Shown: positions 1-10,723 of the stretch, in pieces
Position numbering within the stretch: the stretch's first letter is position 1
Layout of the letters: the number at the start of each line of letters is the position of its first letter
Source of the DNA: CG2-30-58-95 sp964618215
Lineage (GTDB): Bacteria; Chloroflexota; Anaerolineae; Anaerolineales; Villigracilaceae
DNA length: 64,000 bases
Assembly (NCBI GenBank): GCA_964618215.1
Contig: CAZTZE010000011.1
Coordinates: 1-64,000 of the forward strand
Reading direction: 5' to 3'
The notes under the pieces: model-generated
Database searches by the model: none
What the model was told of the DNA's origin: nothing
What the model saw: only the letters and a program-made list of their open reading frames with translations
Program-made: the position numbers and the translations under genes

Positions 1-2
1 TT

Positions 3-49
3 GAAGGGGACATTTTAACTTTGGTAGAAGGGGACTTTACTACTTTGGG
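3..49. repeat. Tandem 24-bp repeat, possible IS terminus
   Basis: Two imperfect copies of a unit beginning GAAGGGGAC and ending ACTTTGG follow each other with a period of 24 bp (about 3-24 and 27-48). Multiple GGGGAC-containing terminal repeats are typical of IS21-like elements, so this may be the right end of an element lying left of the window. No transposase is visible here, so the assignment is an inference. Confidence 0.35.
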
Positions 50-137
50 CTAACAAATTCCAAGTTTCATCTTGACCTTCAGAGAGGGATTGGTTATACT
101 TCGTGTGCGTAGCGCAAATTGACAATTTGCGTCACAG

Positions 138-219
<82 letters not shown>

Positions 220-443
220 TTATACACCAATGAGGATGGCGGAGACGCCTTTTACTCAGAATACCCTTTCATTGTCGGGGAGTAGCGCCTGCCCGCCGGG
301 CAGGACGTACGGCCGTCATCACGGAGCTGGGACTTGGGCGTGAACGCGCAAGGCAGGCTCCCGGTCGTATGTGCGCATTGGAGCGTCAGCGAGACCGCCA
401 CCTGGTGGTCTCGCTTGTGTTTGTATAGGTAGAGGAGCCGCGT
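220..443. other. Intergenic stretch with two palindromes
   Basis: No gene is convincing here. A 17-bp palindrome (CCTGCCC-GCC-GGGCAGG) lies at 288-304. A hairpin with 8-bp arms GCGAGACC/GGTCTCGC lies at 389-414, shortly before the small reading frame at 444. Neither is followed by a clear T-run, so terminator function is uncertain. Confidence 0.5.
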
Positions 444-569
444 ATGAAATACAATTTGATCTTTCTTCTGCTGGATGTTGGGCTGCTGTTCGGCTATGGG
501 TTTGTTCTTGGCTGGACACTTCTCCGCCGCATCTTTTCCTCCCGGCGAACAGGAAACCACAAAGCTTGA
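444..569 (+). CDS. Small single-pass membrane protein (41 aa), unknown function
   Basis: A 41-residue frame starts MKYNLIFLLLDVG and has one hydrophobic segment (about residues 4-27), followed by a basic tail LLRRIFSSRRTG that would stay in the cytoplasm. An AGAGGAG Shine-Dalgarno sequence sits 6 nt before the ATG, which is better than many neighbours have. It precedes the P-type ATPase by about 150 bp on the same strand. Small membrane proteins often modulate P-type ATPases, but no homology supports that role here. No known family is recognised. Confidence 0.45.
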   Translation: MKYNLIFLLLDVGLLFGYGFVLGWTLLRRIFSSRRTGNHKA

Positions 570-721
570 TGCCTAACTCTGCCGCCGAATGGCATGGGTT
601 GGATCGTTTAAGCGAGGCTGTGCTCGATGAAGCTCGCGATTTTTTGCGTTATTCGGACACTTTGTAGAGCAATACGACAACGCCCTTTGTCGCAAAACAT
701 TTAACGATGGAGAAACCTTCA

Positions 722-3484
<2,763 letters not shown>

Positions 3485-3502
3485 ATCGAGACACAGACAC
3501 TA

Positions 3503-3524
3503 ATGGTAGCCTACTGGCTACCAT
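3503..3524. repeat. Palindrome ATGGTAGCC-N4-GGCTACCAT
   Basis: A perfect 9-bp inverted repeat with a 4-nt loop between the ATPase and sua5. The same arms recur inside lipA (48109-48131), where they are coding. A related form lies in mutS2 near 57934. It could act as a weak terminator here, but no T-run follows. Confidence 0.7.
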
Positions 3525-3535
3525 AAATCTACAAC

Positions 3536-4624
3536 ATGATCACCCGCATCCTGCGCGTCCATCCGCAATCCCCCGAAGCTGAGATCATCGCCCAGGCCGC
3601 CGCTGAAATCCAACGCGGTGGCCTGGTCGCCTTTCCCACCGAGACGGTCTATGGCCTGGGCGCCAATGCCCTGGATGCCGCAGCCGTGGCGAGCATCTTC
3701 GCAGCCAAAGGCCGCCCGGCGGAAGACCCGCTCATCATTCACCTGGCCACGGCGGACGACCTGCCACGCGTGACGCGCGCTGCGCCGTCCATCGCGCATG
3801 AACTGGCGCGCGCCTTCTGGCCCGGCGCGCTGACGCTGATCTTGCCGCGCGGCGCGGCCGTGCCGTTGAGCGTGACTGCCGGATTGGAAACTGCGGCGGT
3901 GCGCGTCCCGGCCCACCCGGTGGCGCTGGCGCTCTTGCAGGCGACGGGAACGCCAATCGCCGCGCCTTCGGCCAATCGCTTCGGCCGCGCCAGTCCCACC
4001 ACCGCGCAGCACGTTCTGCACGATCTCGATGGGCGGATTGACCTGATCCTGGACGGCGGGCCGACGACCATTGGCGTCGAATCGACCGTGCTGGACGTGA
4101 CCCGCACGCCGCCTCTCATCCTGCGTCCCGGCGGGGTTTCACGCGAAGCGCTGGAGGCGCTCATCGGCGCGGTGGAATTACGCGGCGAGACTGGTTCGTC
4201 GCCGTTTTCCGACCGAATGCCTACGGGGAAAACGGCGCAGATTTCGCCCGGCCTGCTGGATAAACACTACGCCCCAAGAGCCGAACTGATCCTGTGCGCT
4301 TCGCCCACGACTGCCAGAACGCTGGAACAGATGGGGCAACTGGCGCATAAGTTTCTCGACGAAGGCAAAAAGGTGGGATTGTTGATTGCCGACCAGGACA
4401 GGGGATTTTTTGCCGAAGGCCTACCGGCAGAGCTGCCCGCCCTCATTTTCCCCCTCGGTGCGGCGGATGATTTGGCGCAGGTTGCCCGCAATCTATTCGC
4501 CGGAATGCGCTGGCTGGACGAACAGGGCGCGGAGGTCATCCTGGCGCGCGGCTTTGGGCGGCAGGGGCTGGGCCTGGCGATTGACGACCGCCTGCGCCGC
4601 GCTGCCAGCCGGGTGGTTGAATAA
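3536..4624 (+). CDS. sua5: Threonylcarbamoyl-AMP synthase (Sua5/YrdC/YwlC)
   Basis: Makes threonylcarbamoyl-AMP from threonine, bicarbonate and ATP, the first step of the t6A37 modification of ANN-decoding tRNAs. The YrdC domain occupies roughly residues 10-200, with FPTETVYGLGANAL (33-46), KGRPAEDPLIIHL (57-69), SANRFGRASPT and the ILRPGGVS strand. At 362 aa it also has the C-terminal Sua5 domain, introduced by SPGLLDKHYAPRAEL, so it is the long form rather than the short TsaC. It follows the ATPase by about 50 bp with a palindrome in between. There is no clear Shine-Dalgarno sequence before the ATG. Confidence 0.95.
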   Translation: MITRILRVHPQSPEAEIIAQAAAEIQRGGLVAFPTETVYGLGANALDAAAVASIFAAKGRPAEDPLIIHLATADDLPRVTRAAPSIAHELARAFWPGALTLILPRGAAVPLSVTAGLETAAVRVPAHPVALALLQATGTPIAAPSANRFGRASPTTAQHVLHDLDGRIDLILDGGPTTIGVESTVLDVTRTPPLILRPGGVSREALEALIGAVELRGETGSSPFSDRMPTGKTAQISPGLLDKHYAPRAELILCASPTTARTLEQMGQLAHKFLDEGKKVGLLIADQDRGFFAEGLPAELPALIFPLGAADDLAQVARNLFAGMRWLDEQGAEVILARGFGRQGLGLAIDDRLRRAASRVVE

Positions 4625-4627
4625 TAG

Positions 4628-4801
4628 ATTGCTTTGCTGCTGCTGGTGATCGGCGTGCCGTTCTTCCAGCCGATTTTCAACACACATTTCCTTTCACTGC
4701 GTGAATGGAGTGTGGTCTTCGGCCTGGCGCTGATCCCGGCGATTTCGGAAGAGATCACCAAATTCTTCTTGCGCCGGCGCGAATGGGTAGCTCCACAGTA
4801 A
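4628..4801 (+). pseudogene. C-terminal relic of a second P-type cation ATPase
   Basis: A 57-codon open stretch begins directly after a TAG, has no start codon, and ends in TAA. It reads LVIGVPFFQPIFNTHFLSL, then ITKFFLRRREW near its end. It aligns along its whole length with the last 50 residues of the intact ATPase at 722-3484 (LPFMQEIFKTTSLS and LEKWWLRRRTG). It is therefore the last transmembrane segments of a paralogous pump whose body has been lost. Expression is unlikely. Confidence 0.8.
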
Positions 4802-5253
4802 ATCGGGTATCAATGCACTTTCACGTGGTCGCTAGAATGGCATCCTTGATGCCCCCATATGTGGGCAGGTTTTCGCGATAGCACCCCCGAAGGGGGCATA
4901 CCTGCCGGCGTAGATGGCGGGTAATATACTCGCACTATTCCAACCACGTTATAGCAAAGTGATCCCTCTTTATCTTGACTCTCTGGGAATTGCCGTGATA
5001 GACCAGCATATCTGGCGGTCGGCGGTAATGCGAGATTAATCTCGCTCTACATTTGGGTAGCCACCGTGGTAATGCGAGATTAATCTCACCCTGCATTTGG
5101 GTAGCCACCGCGGAGATTCCCAATGAACCTTTATTTTGACTCTCTGGGAATCGCCGTGATAGACCACCTCATATGCTGGTAAGGCGTGGGACAAATTGGC
5201 AATTTGTCCTACATGTGCCGCCGGATCACGACGAATCCCGAAGAGCCTTATTT
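4802..5253. repeat. Intergenic repeat block with two direct-repeat families
   Basis: No gene is visible. A 38-bp sequence containing TTGACTCTCTGGGAAT occurs twice (4968-5005 and 5129-5166). Between the copies, a 43-bp unit containing GCGAGATTAATCTC and ATTTGGGTAGCCACCG occurs twice in tandem with a 44-bp period (5024-5066 and 5068-5110). The GAGATTAATCTC core is palindromic. A small hairpin (CACCCCCGAAGGGGG) lies near 4884. The block separates convergent genes. Confidence 0.75.
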
Positions 5254-5982
5254 TTAATGGACTGTGTGTATCGCAAAGCTTTTCCGATGGATTTCGCACA
5301 ATCCCATCCGCCGGATGGCTTCCTGGTGCTGCGGCGTGCCGTAGCCTTTATGGCGGGCGTAACCGTAGCCGGGGTATTCCCCATCGAATTCTCTCATCAA
5401 GGCGTCGCGGGCGGTCTTGGCCAGCACCGAGGCGGCAGCGACGGTCAGCGAGCGGCGGTCGCCCTTGACCAGCGCCGTTTGCGGCAGGGGGCAATTGGGC
5501 AGCAGCAGATAGTCAGTGATCAGGTAATCAGGAGCCAGGGACAAGGAATCCAGGGCGCGCGTGACGGCCAACTTCGTGGCCGGGAGGATGCCCAGGCTGT
5601 CAATCTCCCCGGCGGAGGCAAAGCCCACGCCCCAGGCCAGGGCAATTTCCTGGATGCGCGGTGCCCAGGCTTTACGCTGAAGCGGTGTCATCTGCTTGGA
5701 ATCGCGCACCCCGCGCAAGGTCTGCGCAGCACCTACTCGGCGCGAAAGGGACGCATCCGGCGGAAGGATGACCACCGCGGCAGCCACCGGGCCGGCAAGC
5801 GCGCCGCGTCCAGCCTCGTCAATTCCCCCGACACAACCTAAGCCGCTTTTCCAGAGTGACCGCTCGTAGCGCAAGTGGGGAAATTCGGGCAGAGCGAAGC
5901 ACCGTTCGTGCCGCGAACAACGGCGGCACGCCGGTGCGAGACGGCATTCGTTGTCGCTGGCCGGGTCAATCCTTGGCGTCAT
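5254..5982 (-). CDS. rnhB: Ribonuclease HII
   Basis: Removes the RNA strand and single ribonucleotides from RNA-DNA hybrids in the cytoplasm. The catalytic GGIDEAGRG motif is at residues 52-60, LRGVRDSKQMTP follows, and the KGDRRSLTVAAASVLAKTARD-type block and the C-terminal IHRKSFA end complete the fold. The ATG at 5982 overlaps the upstream glycosyltransferase by 17 bp. Two oddities are seen. The first 30 residues form a cysteine-rich extension (C13, C19, C22, C28) not usual in the family. Residues 82-87 (RVGAAQ) are encoded by a copy of the dispersed 18-bp repeat, inserted just before the conserved LRGVRDSK segment. Confidence 0.93.
   Translation of the reverse strand: MTPRIDPASDNECRLAPACRRCSRHERCFALPEFPHLRYERSLWKSGLGCVGGIDEAGRGALAGPVAAAVVILPPDASLSRRVGAAQTLRGVRDSKQMTPLQRKAWAPRIQEIALAWGVGFASAGEIDSLGILPATKLAVTRALDSLSLAPDYLITDYLLLPNCPLPQTALVKGDRRSLTVAAASVLAKTARDALMREFDGEYPGYGYARHKGYGTPQHQEAIRRMGLCEIHRKSFAIHTVH
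5723..5740 (+). repeat. Dispersed 18-bp repeat, copy 1 (inside rnhB)
   Basis: TGCGCAGCACCTACTCGG, an exact consensus copy. It lies on the strand opposite to rnhB transcription and encodes RVGAAQ there. Confidence 0.85.
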
Positions 5983-6709
5983 AAACACCCCGCCAGGCAT
6001 TAAAACGGATGGCCAGCAGGTCGAGGAACATGCGCCAGGAATCGCGCAGGATGTGGATCTTGCTTTCGGGGCTGAAATACCAGTGGATGGGGACTTCGGT
6101 GATGCGATAGCCGCGCTGGCGGGCGATGTGCAGGATTTCGACATCGAACGACCAGCCGCTCAAGGTTTGGTAGCGAAAGACATCGTCGGCCACCGCGGCG
6201 CGGAAACATTTGAATCCGCATTGGGTATCCTGGATGCCGGGCAGGACGAGCCGGCGGATGAGGAAATTGAAGACGCGCCCGGTCAGGTGACGGTAATATG
6301 GTTCGTTATAGCGCACTGCGCCTGGGGCCTCGCGCGAGGCGATGGCGATATCAAGATCGGTCAGCCGCGGCGGGAGGAAGAGGTTGATCTCTTCCACCGG
6401 CATGGAAAGATCAACGTCACACACAAAACGGTATTCACCGCGCGCTTCCACCATCCCGCGGCGGATTGCCTGTCCTTTGCCGCGCCCGGGTTCGTGGAAG
6501 ACGCGCAAGCTTGGGTAATGCTGGGTAAATTTCTGCGCCAATTGGAGTGTGCCATCCGTGCTCCCGTTTTCGATTAAGAGCACTTCAGCAACGTAAGTCT
6601 GCCTCTCCAGAAACGCAAAGACCTGCCCCAGGGCATGAGGCAGGCGCTGTTCTTCGTTATAGGCCGGGATAATGATCGAAAGGAAGGGCGGCTTCAAAGG
6701 GATGTCCAC
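5966..6709 (-). CDS. Family 2 glycosyltransferase, dolichyl-phosphate glucosyltransferase-like
   Basis: A cytoplasmic GT-A fold enzyme that transfers a sugar from a nucleotide donor, probably to a polyprenyl-phosphate acceptor. FLSIIIPAYNEEQRLP starts the nucleotide-binding domain. ENGSTDGT and the metal-binding region CDVDLSMP follow, and DTQCGFKCFR plus WSFDVEILHIARQRGY are typical of the ALG5/DPM-like subgroup. There are no C-terminal membrane helices, unlike many bacterial GtrB proteins. The GTG at 6709, 7 nt after the upstream gene's stop, is chosen; a TTG at 6745 would overlap that gene. It is co-transcribed with rnhB. Confidence 0.85.
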   Translation of the reverse strand: MDIPLKPPFLSIIIPAYNEEQRLPHALGQVFAFLERQTYVAEVLLIENGSTDGTLQLAQKFTQHYPSLRVFHEPGRGKGQAIRRGMVEARGEYRFVCDVDLSMPVEEINLFLPPRLTDLDIAIASREAPGAVRYNEPYYRHLTGRVFNFLIRRLVLPGIQDTQCGFKCFRAAVADDVFRYQTLSGWSFDVEILHIARQRGYRITEVPIHWYFSPESKIHILRDSWRMFLDLLAIRFNAWRGVYDAKD

Positions 6710-6716
6710 CGTTGGC

Positions 6717-7649
6717 TTACAAGTTCGAGATGACCAGGACGACAAATGCGATCAGGATGATGATCTCGACAACGATAAAGACGATCAAGAAAGACCACTG
6801 TTTACCTGAAAAGGGCAATTTTTTCGAACGGGCTGCTGCGCCGGGTTGGCCCGGCGCGGGGGTTTCCAACTCAGGCAGGAGCAGGCCGCCGGCCGCCGGG
6901 GCTTGCCCGTCCATAGAGTCCTGCGTGGAGTCCAGGCCGAGAGTGTCAGCCTCCCAGGAAAGCGGCTGGGCGTATTCGGTTTTGGCGCTCGACGCTTCGC
7001 TTTGGGCGGCCTGAGGTTCGTGCGGCTCTTGCCGAGTAGGTGCTGCGCACAAGACCGGAGGTGAGTTGGTGATACGGTTGAGGATGTCGTCGACCGCCTC
7101 GGCGCTGAATACTACATGCGCCTGGGTAATCGAGGCCGCGAAACGCTCCAACGCATCACTCAGAACCACACGGACGATGGGGCGGATGCTGTCCACGTGC
7201 AAGCCAGGCTCGGTGGCGAGCAACACCGCTTCGATCGGCGTCGTGCTTGGGTATCCCTGTCGCTCCAGAAAAACCTGCACGGCGCGTCCCATCTGTGCCG
7301 TTCGGGTGAGTAAATTGATGCTCGCGGGTATAAAGTTATAGCCTTCGAGCGTTCCCCAGGCATCCCCTTTTGCCCGGTACATGCCCTGCAATGCCGTGGT
7401 GTACATCACGTAAATGCCGCTCGGACCAACCAGGATGAGGGGAATGGTGACGCTCAGGCCGGCCAGGGTCACGTTGCGCAGCAGCGTATAACTGTTATCC
7501 AGCGCATTTTCGAGATGGGCAATTACTGTCTTCTGGGATTTGATTTCTTCAAGCCAATCCGCCCCGTATTTCAGCGTGGCTTTGAGTTGGTCAAACAGGT
7601 TGATCTTACCACTCTCGAATTGATAGGGGGTTTTGTCAATGATTCTCAT
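6717..7649 (-). CDS. NERD-like domain protein with C-terminal membrane anchor
   Basis: The N-terminal part (about residues 45-185) contains LLRNVTLAGLS, LVGPSGIYVMYTT and GDAWGTL. This pattern resembles nuclease-related (NERD) domains, but the usual catalytic residues are not obvious. A low-complexity linker follows, then an extreme C-terminal hydrophobic segment preceded by lysines (KKLPFSGKQW), giving a tail-anchored topology. GGAGG lies 8 nt before the ATG at 7649, which decides the start over an ATG 15 nt upstream that overlaps this site. The linker residues CAAPTR come from a dispersed 18-bp repeat copy. The function is unknown and the NERD call is tentative. Confidence 0.6.
   Translation of the reverse strand: MRIIDKTPYQFESGKINLFDQLKATLKYGADWLEEIKSQKTVIAHLENALDNSYTLLRNVTLAGLSVTIPLILVGPSGIYVMYTTALQGMYRAKGDAWGTLEGYNFIPASINLLTRTAQMGRAVQVFLERQGYPSTTPIEAVLLATEPGLHVDSIRPIVRVVLSDALERFAASITQAHVVFSAEAVDDILNRITNSPPVLCAAPTRQEPHEPQAAQSEASSAKTEYAQPLSWEADTLGLDSTQDSMDGQAPAAGGLLLPELETPAPGQPGAAARSKKLPFSGKQWSFLIVFIVVEIIILIAFVVLVISNL
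7032..7049 (-). repeat. Dispersed 18-bp repeat, copy 2 (inside NERD-like gene)
   Basis: Exact TGCGCAGCACCTACTCGG on the minus strand, read as CAAPTR in the linker between domain and membrane anchor. Confidence 0.85.
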
Positions 7650-7762
7650 CCAAATGACCTCCACTCCTCAGAGAGATATGCGACGCAACCATAATTTTAC
7701 TACCAAATAGGCCTGCGGCAAAGCGCAGCCGCCGAGAGCTTGTTTGCTCCCGGCGGCCTCAG

Positions 7763-7835
7763 TCGGGGTGGGCGGACTCGAACCGCCGACCCCCGCGTCC
7801 CAAACGCGGTGCGCTGCCAACTGCGCTACACCCCG
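7763..7835 (-). tRNA. tRNA-Pro (anticodon TGG)
   Basis: On the minus strand the acceptor CGGGGTG pairs with CACCCCG. The anticodon stem CCGCG/CGCGG encloses TTTGGGA, giving anticodon UGG. The T-loop is GGTTCGAGTCC. A GC-rich inverted repeat (7722-7760) follows the 3' end and may aid transcript processing or termination. Confidence 0.95.
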
Positions 7836-7859
7836 GCGGATGTGAGTATAATGCGAACT

Positions 7860-7901
7860 ATGAATAAACGTCAAGCAGATAGAGAGATGCGTAACGAGTA
7901 A
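7860..7901 (+). CDS. Possible 13-codon leaderless leader peptide
   Basis: TATAAT at 7847-7852 lies 7 nt before an ATG that opens MNKRQADREMRNE and stops 6 nt before the esterase start. Such spacing would give a leaderless transcript with the esterase translated by re-initiation. It is seen only as a short frame; the peptide has no recognised role. Confidence 0.3.
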   Translation: MNKRQADREMRNE

Positions 7902-7907
7902 AACGTA

Positions 7908-8810
7908 ATGCGCAAGAATGATCTGCACAACATGTTGATTCTGATCCTTGCGGCAGCGGTTCTTTCCGGACTTTCAGCCTGCGCGCCGGTTGCGAGGCCG
8001 ATTCTACCCGTCGCCCCTTCCCCCCTGCCCCCATTTTCCACTGCCTCCCTGCCCCCAATCTCACCTGATCCCCGGCGGCCTCTCACCCCTTCTCCCAGCG
8101 CCGATTGCCTCAGCCTCCCTGGCCGGATAGAGGCGGATAACTTGCCCAGTCAATACCTGCCAGACACGCTGAAATTCATCCTCTACCTGCCGCCTTGTTA
8201 CGCTGAGCATGTAGATCAGCGCTACCCTATGCTTTATCTTTTACACGGCCAGGCTTATGCCAACGACCAGTGGCTTCGCCTCGGCGCGCCGGCCACAGCC
8301 GACCGGTTGATCGCGGCAGGTGATGCGCCGCCGTTCATTATCGTCATGCCCTATGACCCATTCTGGAAACAGCCGGGCGAATACGGCTTCGGCCAGGCCT
8401 TGACCGAGGAGCTGCTGCCCTATGTAGATGCCCATTACCGTACCCTCCCCGACCGCGCGCGGCGCGCCGTCGGCGGGCTTTCGCGCGGCGCGGGCTGGGC
8501 CATCCATCTCGGCCTGACCCGGCCAGACTTGTTCGCGGCCTTCGGCGCGCACTCGCCGGTCGTCTTCTGGGCGGACAGCGGGCGCATTGACGACTGGCTG
8601 GCGGCCATCCCGCCCGAATCCCTGCCGCGCATCTATCTCGACATCGGGGATAACGACCGTGAGCTGGAAACTGCCCTCTGGCTGGAAGAACTGCTCGATC
8701 AAGAAAATATCCCGCATGAATGGCATCTCTATCCCGGTTACCACGAGGAAGTTTACTGGAAGGCGCACGTGGAGGAGTATCTAAGATGGTATGCGGCGGG
8801 ATGGCGTTGA
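7908..8810 (+). CDS. Secreted lipoprotein esterase (esterase D/feruloyl esterase-like)
   Basis: An alpha/beta-hydrolase probably exported and lipid-anchored: residues 1-24 form a signal peptide ending in the lipobox LSAC. A Pro/Ser-rich linker (about 25-60) leads to the catalytic domain. YLLHGQAY marks the first strand. The nucleophile serine lies in GGLSRGAG (about residue 190), the acid in LDIGDND and the histidine probably in YPGYHEEVYW. The substrate is unknown. The gene is alone on its strand, between tRNA-Pro and gatC. A TATAAT and a possible short leader peptide lie upstream. Confidence 0.8.
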   Translation: MRKNDLHNMLILILAAAVLSGLSACAPVARPILPVAPSPLPPFSTASLPPISPDPRRPLTPSPSADCLSLPGRIEADNLPSQYLPDTLKFILYLPPCYAEHVDQRYPMLYLLHGQAYANDQWLRLGAPATADRLIAAGDAPPFIIVMPYDPFWKQPGEYGFGQALTEELLPYVDAHYRTLPDRARRAVGGLSRGAGWAIHLGLTRPDLFAAFGAHSPVVFWADSGRIDDWLAAIPPESLPRIYLDIGDNDRELETALWLEELLDQENIPHEWHLYPGYHEEVYWKAHVEEYLRWYAAGWR

Positions 8811-8822
8811 AAAACTCCCACG

Positions 8823-8852
8823 TTGGAACGTTCGAACGTTTTAACGTATAAT
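8823..8852 (+). promoter_or_regulatory. gatC promoter with 14-bp palindrome
   Basis: TTGGAA (8823-8828), an 18-nt spacer and TATAAT (8847-8852). The gatC ATG starts 7 nt after the -10 box, so the transcript is probably leaderless. The spacer contains the perfect palindrome AACGTTCGAACGTT (8827-8840), which could be an operator or another repeat of the region. Confidence 0.55.
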
Positions 8853-8859
8853 GTGACCC

Positions 8860-9147
8860 ATGCCCTTTTCCCTTGAAGAAGTCGAACACATCGCTACACT
8901 GGCGCGGCTGGAGTTGAGCGCGGAAGAAAAAACCCGCTACCGCCAGCAGCTTTCGGCCATCCTGGATTACATCCGCAAACTCCAGGAATTGGATACGACA
9001 GATATCGCCCCCACCTCCAGCGTGTTGAGCGGAGGCAGTCCCATGCGCGCCGACGAGTCGCGTCCCGGCTTGAGCCGCGAGGCTTTGTTCGAGAACGCGC
9101 CGGAAGTGGAGCAGGGGCAATTCAAGATACCGCCTGTATTCGAGTGA
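8860..9147 (+). CDS. gatC: Asp-tRNA(Asn)/Glu-tRNA(Gln) amidotransferase subunit C
   Basis: The small scaffold subunit of the GatCAB complex that amidates Glu-tRNA(Gln) or Asp-tRNA(Asn). At 95 aa it has the usual length, with FSLEEVEHIATLARLELSAEE at the start and the conserved MRADESRPGLSREALFENAPE segment before a C-terminal FKIPPVFE. It lies 52 bp before gatA; the gap is made of the short words GAGAAACGAGTTTAAC and their imperfect complements. gatB is not in the window. Confidence 0.95.
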   Translation: MPFSLEEVEHIATLARLELSAEEKTRYRQQLSAILDYIRKLQELDTTDIAPTSSVLSGGSPMRADESRPGLSREALFENAPEVEQGQFKIPPVFE

Positions 9148-9199
9148 CGAGAAACGAGTTTAACTTTTTACTTATTTCTCGTTACTGGTTTCTGTTGTT

Positions 9200-10723
9200 A
9201 TGGAACTCACCGACCTTACCCTCACGCAAGCCATCTCCGCCCTTCGTCACGGCGAGACTTCCAGCCGCGAGCTGACGCGCGCCTGCCTGGCGCGCATCCA
9301 ACGATTGGAACCATCCCTGCACGCCTTTCTGCATCTCGCAGCCGAATCCGCGCTGATACAAGCCGAAGCTGCCGACCGCGAACTTGCCGCACTGCGCAAG
9401 ACAAATTCCCAATCTACGAAGCCCTTGCTTGGTATTCCCCTCGCAATCAAAGATGTCCTCACCGTCGAGGGTCTGCCCTGTACGGCTGGCTCGAAGATCC
9501 TCGAGGGCTTCGTCCCACCATTTACGGCTACGGCAGTGAAACGTTTGCAAGAGGCCGGGGCGATTGTCATCGGCAAGACCAATACCGACGAATTTGCGAT
9601 GGGTTCTTCGACTGAAAATTCGGCCTACGGTGTGACGCATAATCCGTGGGATACATCTCGCGTCCCGGGCGGCTCTTCGGGCGGAAGCGCGGCGGCAGTG
9701 GCGGCGCGCATGATTCCGGTCGCATTGGGCACGGATACCGGCGGCAGTGTGAGGCAGCCGGCCTCGTTCTGCGGCGTGACCGGTCTCAAGCCCACCTACG
9801 GGCGCGTCTCGCGCTACGGGCTGGTGGCTTATGGCTCCTCGCTGGATTGCGTCGGCGCGCTTGGGCGCACGGCTGAAGATGTAGCCTTATTGTTTTCGAT
9901 TATGGCCGGGCGGGATGCGCTGGATGCGACAACGCAGGATGTGGCGGTGCCGACAATTGATTTGGTAGGGGCGACTCTTGCGGTCGCCCCTGGGCTTGCG
10001 GTCGCCCCTGGGCGGGGGCTAGCCCCGCCCCTACGCGGGTTGCGCATCGGCGTGCCGAAGGAATATTTCGTGCGCGGCATCCAGGCCGAAGTCGAGGCGG
10101 GTGTCCGCAAGGCTATCGGCGCGCTGGAAGGCCTGGGCGCGGAAGTCCACGAGATCAGCCTGCCGCACAGCGAATACGCCCTGCCGGTCTATTACATCAT
10201 CGCCCCGGCAGAAGCCTCGGCCAACCTGGCCCGTTACGACGGCATCCGCTACGGGCCACGCATCCAGGCCGAGAGCATGTGGGATATCTTTTATCGCACA
10301 CGGGGGCGCAAGTTCGGCGCGGAGGTCGAGCGGCGCATCATGCTCGGCACGTACGCGCTCTCGGCGGGCTATTACTACGCCTATTACGGCCAGGCGCAAA
10401 AGGTACGCACGCTCATCCAGCGCGATTTCGAGCAGGCCTTCGAGCAGGTGGAGGTGATCGCCGCGCCGGTCGCCCCGACCACGGCTTTCCCCATCGGCGC
10501 CCACCGCGATGACCCGCTGGCGATGTACCTCGAGGACGTGTTCACCCTGCCCGCGAATCTGGCCGGCGTGCCAGGGCTGGCCTTCCCGGTCGGGTTTGAT
10601 GGCGCTGGCCTGCCGATTGGGATGCAGTTGATGGGCAGGCACTTCCGCGAGGATCTGCTGCTACGCATGGCGCACGCTTATCAACAGGTCACTGATTGGC
10701 ACATGCGAAAACCAAATTTATAG
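9200..10723 (+). CDS. gatA: Asp-tRNA(Asn)/Glu-tRNA(Gln) amidotransferase subunit A
   Basis: The glutaminase subunit of GatCAB, which releases ammonia for tRNA-dependent amidation. The amidase-signature Lys is in AIKDVLT (about residue 83) and the cis-Ser/Ser pair in GGSSGGSAAAVAARM (about 156-170). GTDTGGSVRQPASFCG and GLKPTYGRVSRYG complete the signature. At 507 aa it is about 20 residues longer than usual. The excess is a 70-bp GC-rich palindromic element (9965-10034) read in-frame as LAVAPGLAVAPGRG, just before the conserved GLRIGVPKEYF. No Shine-Dalgarno sequence is evident; coupling to gatC is likely. Confidence 0.95.
   Translation: MELTDLTLTQAISALRHGETSSRELTRACLARIQRLEPSLHAFLHLAAESALIQAEAADRELAALRKTNSQSTKPLLGIPLAIKDVLTVEGLPCTAGSKILEGFVPPFTATAVKRLQEAGAIVIGKTNTDEFAMGSSTENSAYGVTHNPWDTSRVPGGSSGGSAAAVAARMIPVALGTDTGGSVRQPASFCGVTGLKPTYGRVSRYGLVAYGSSLDCVGALGRTAEDVALLFSIMAGRDALDATTQDVAVPTIDLVGATLAVAPGLAVAPGRGLAPPLRGLRIGVPKEYFVRGIQAEVEAGVRKAIGALEGLGAEVHEISLPHSEYALPVYYIIAPAEASANLARYDGIRYGPRIQAESMWDIFYRTRGRKFGAEVERRIMLGTYALSAGYYYAYYGQAQKVRTLIQRDFEQAFEQVEVIAAPVAPTTAFPIGAHRDDPLAMYLEDVFTLPANLAGVPGLAFPVGFDGAGLPIGMQLMGRHFREDLLLRMAHAYQQVTDWHMRKPNL
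9965..10034. repeat. 70-bp palindromic element inserted in gatA
   Basis: The element begins GTAGGGGCG and ends CGCCCCTAC. Inside are a GGGGCGACTCTTGCGG-type arm with two direct copies of TGCGGTCGCCCCTGGGC, and GCGGGGGCTAGCCCCGC. The same kind of ends (GTAGGG / CCCTAC) bound the elements at 17729-17801 and 27256-27318. It is translated without a stop in gatA. Confidence 0.75.

Noticed and set aside
3..49. A complete insertion sequence at the left edge
   Set aside because: Only terminal-type repeats are visible; no transposase lies in the window.
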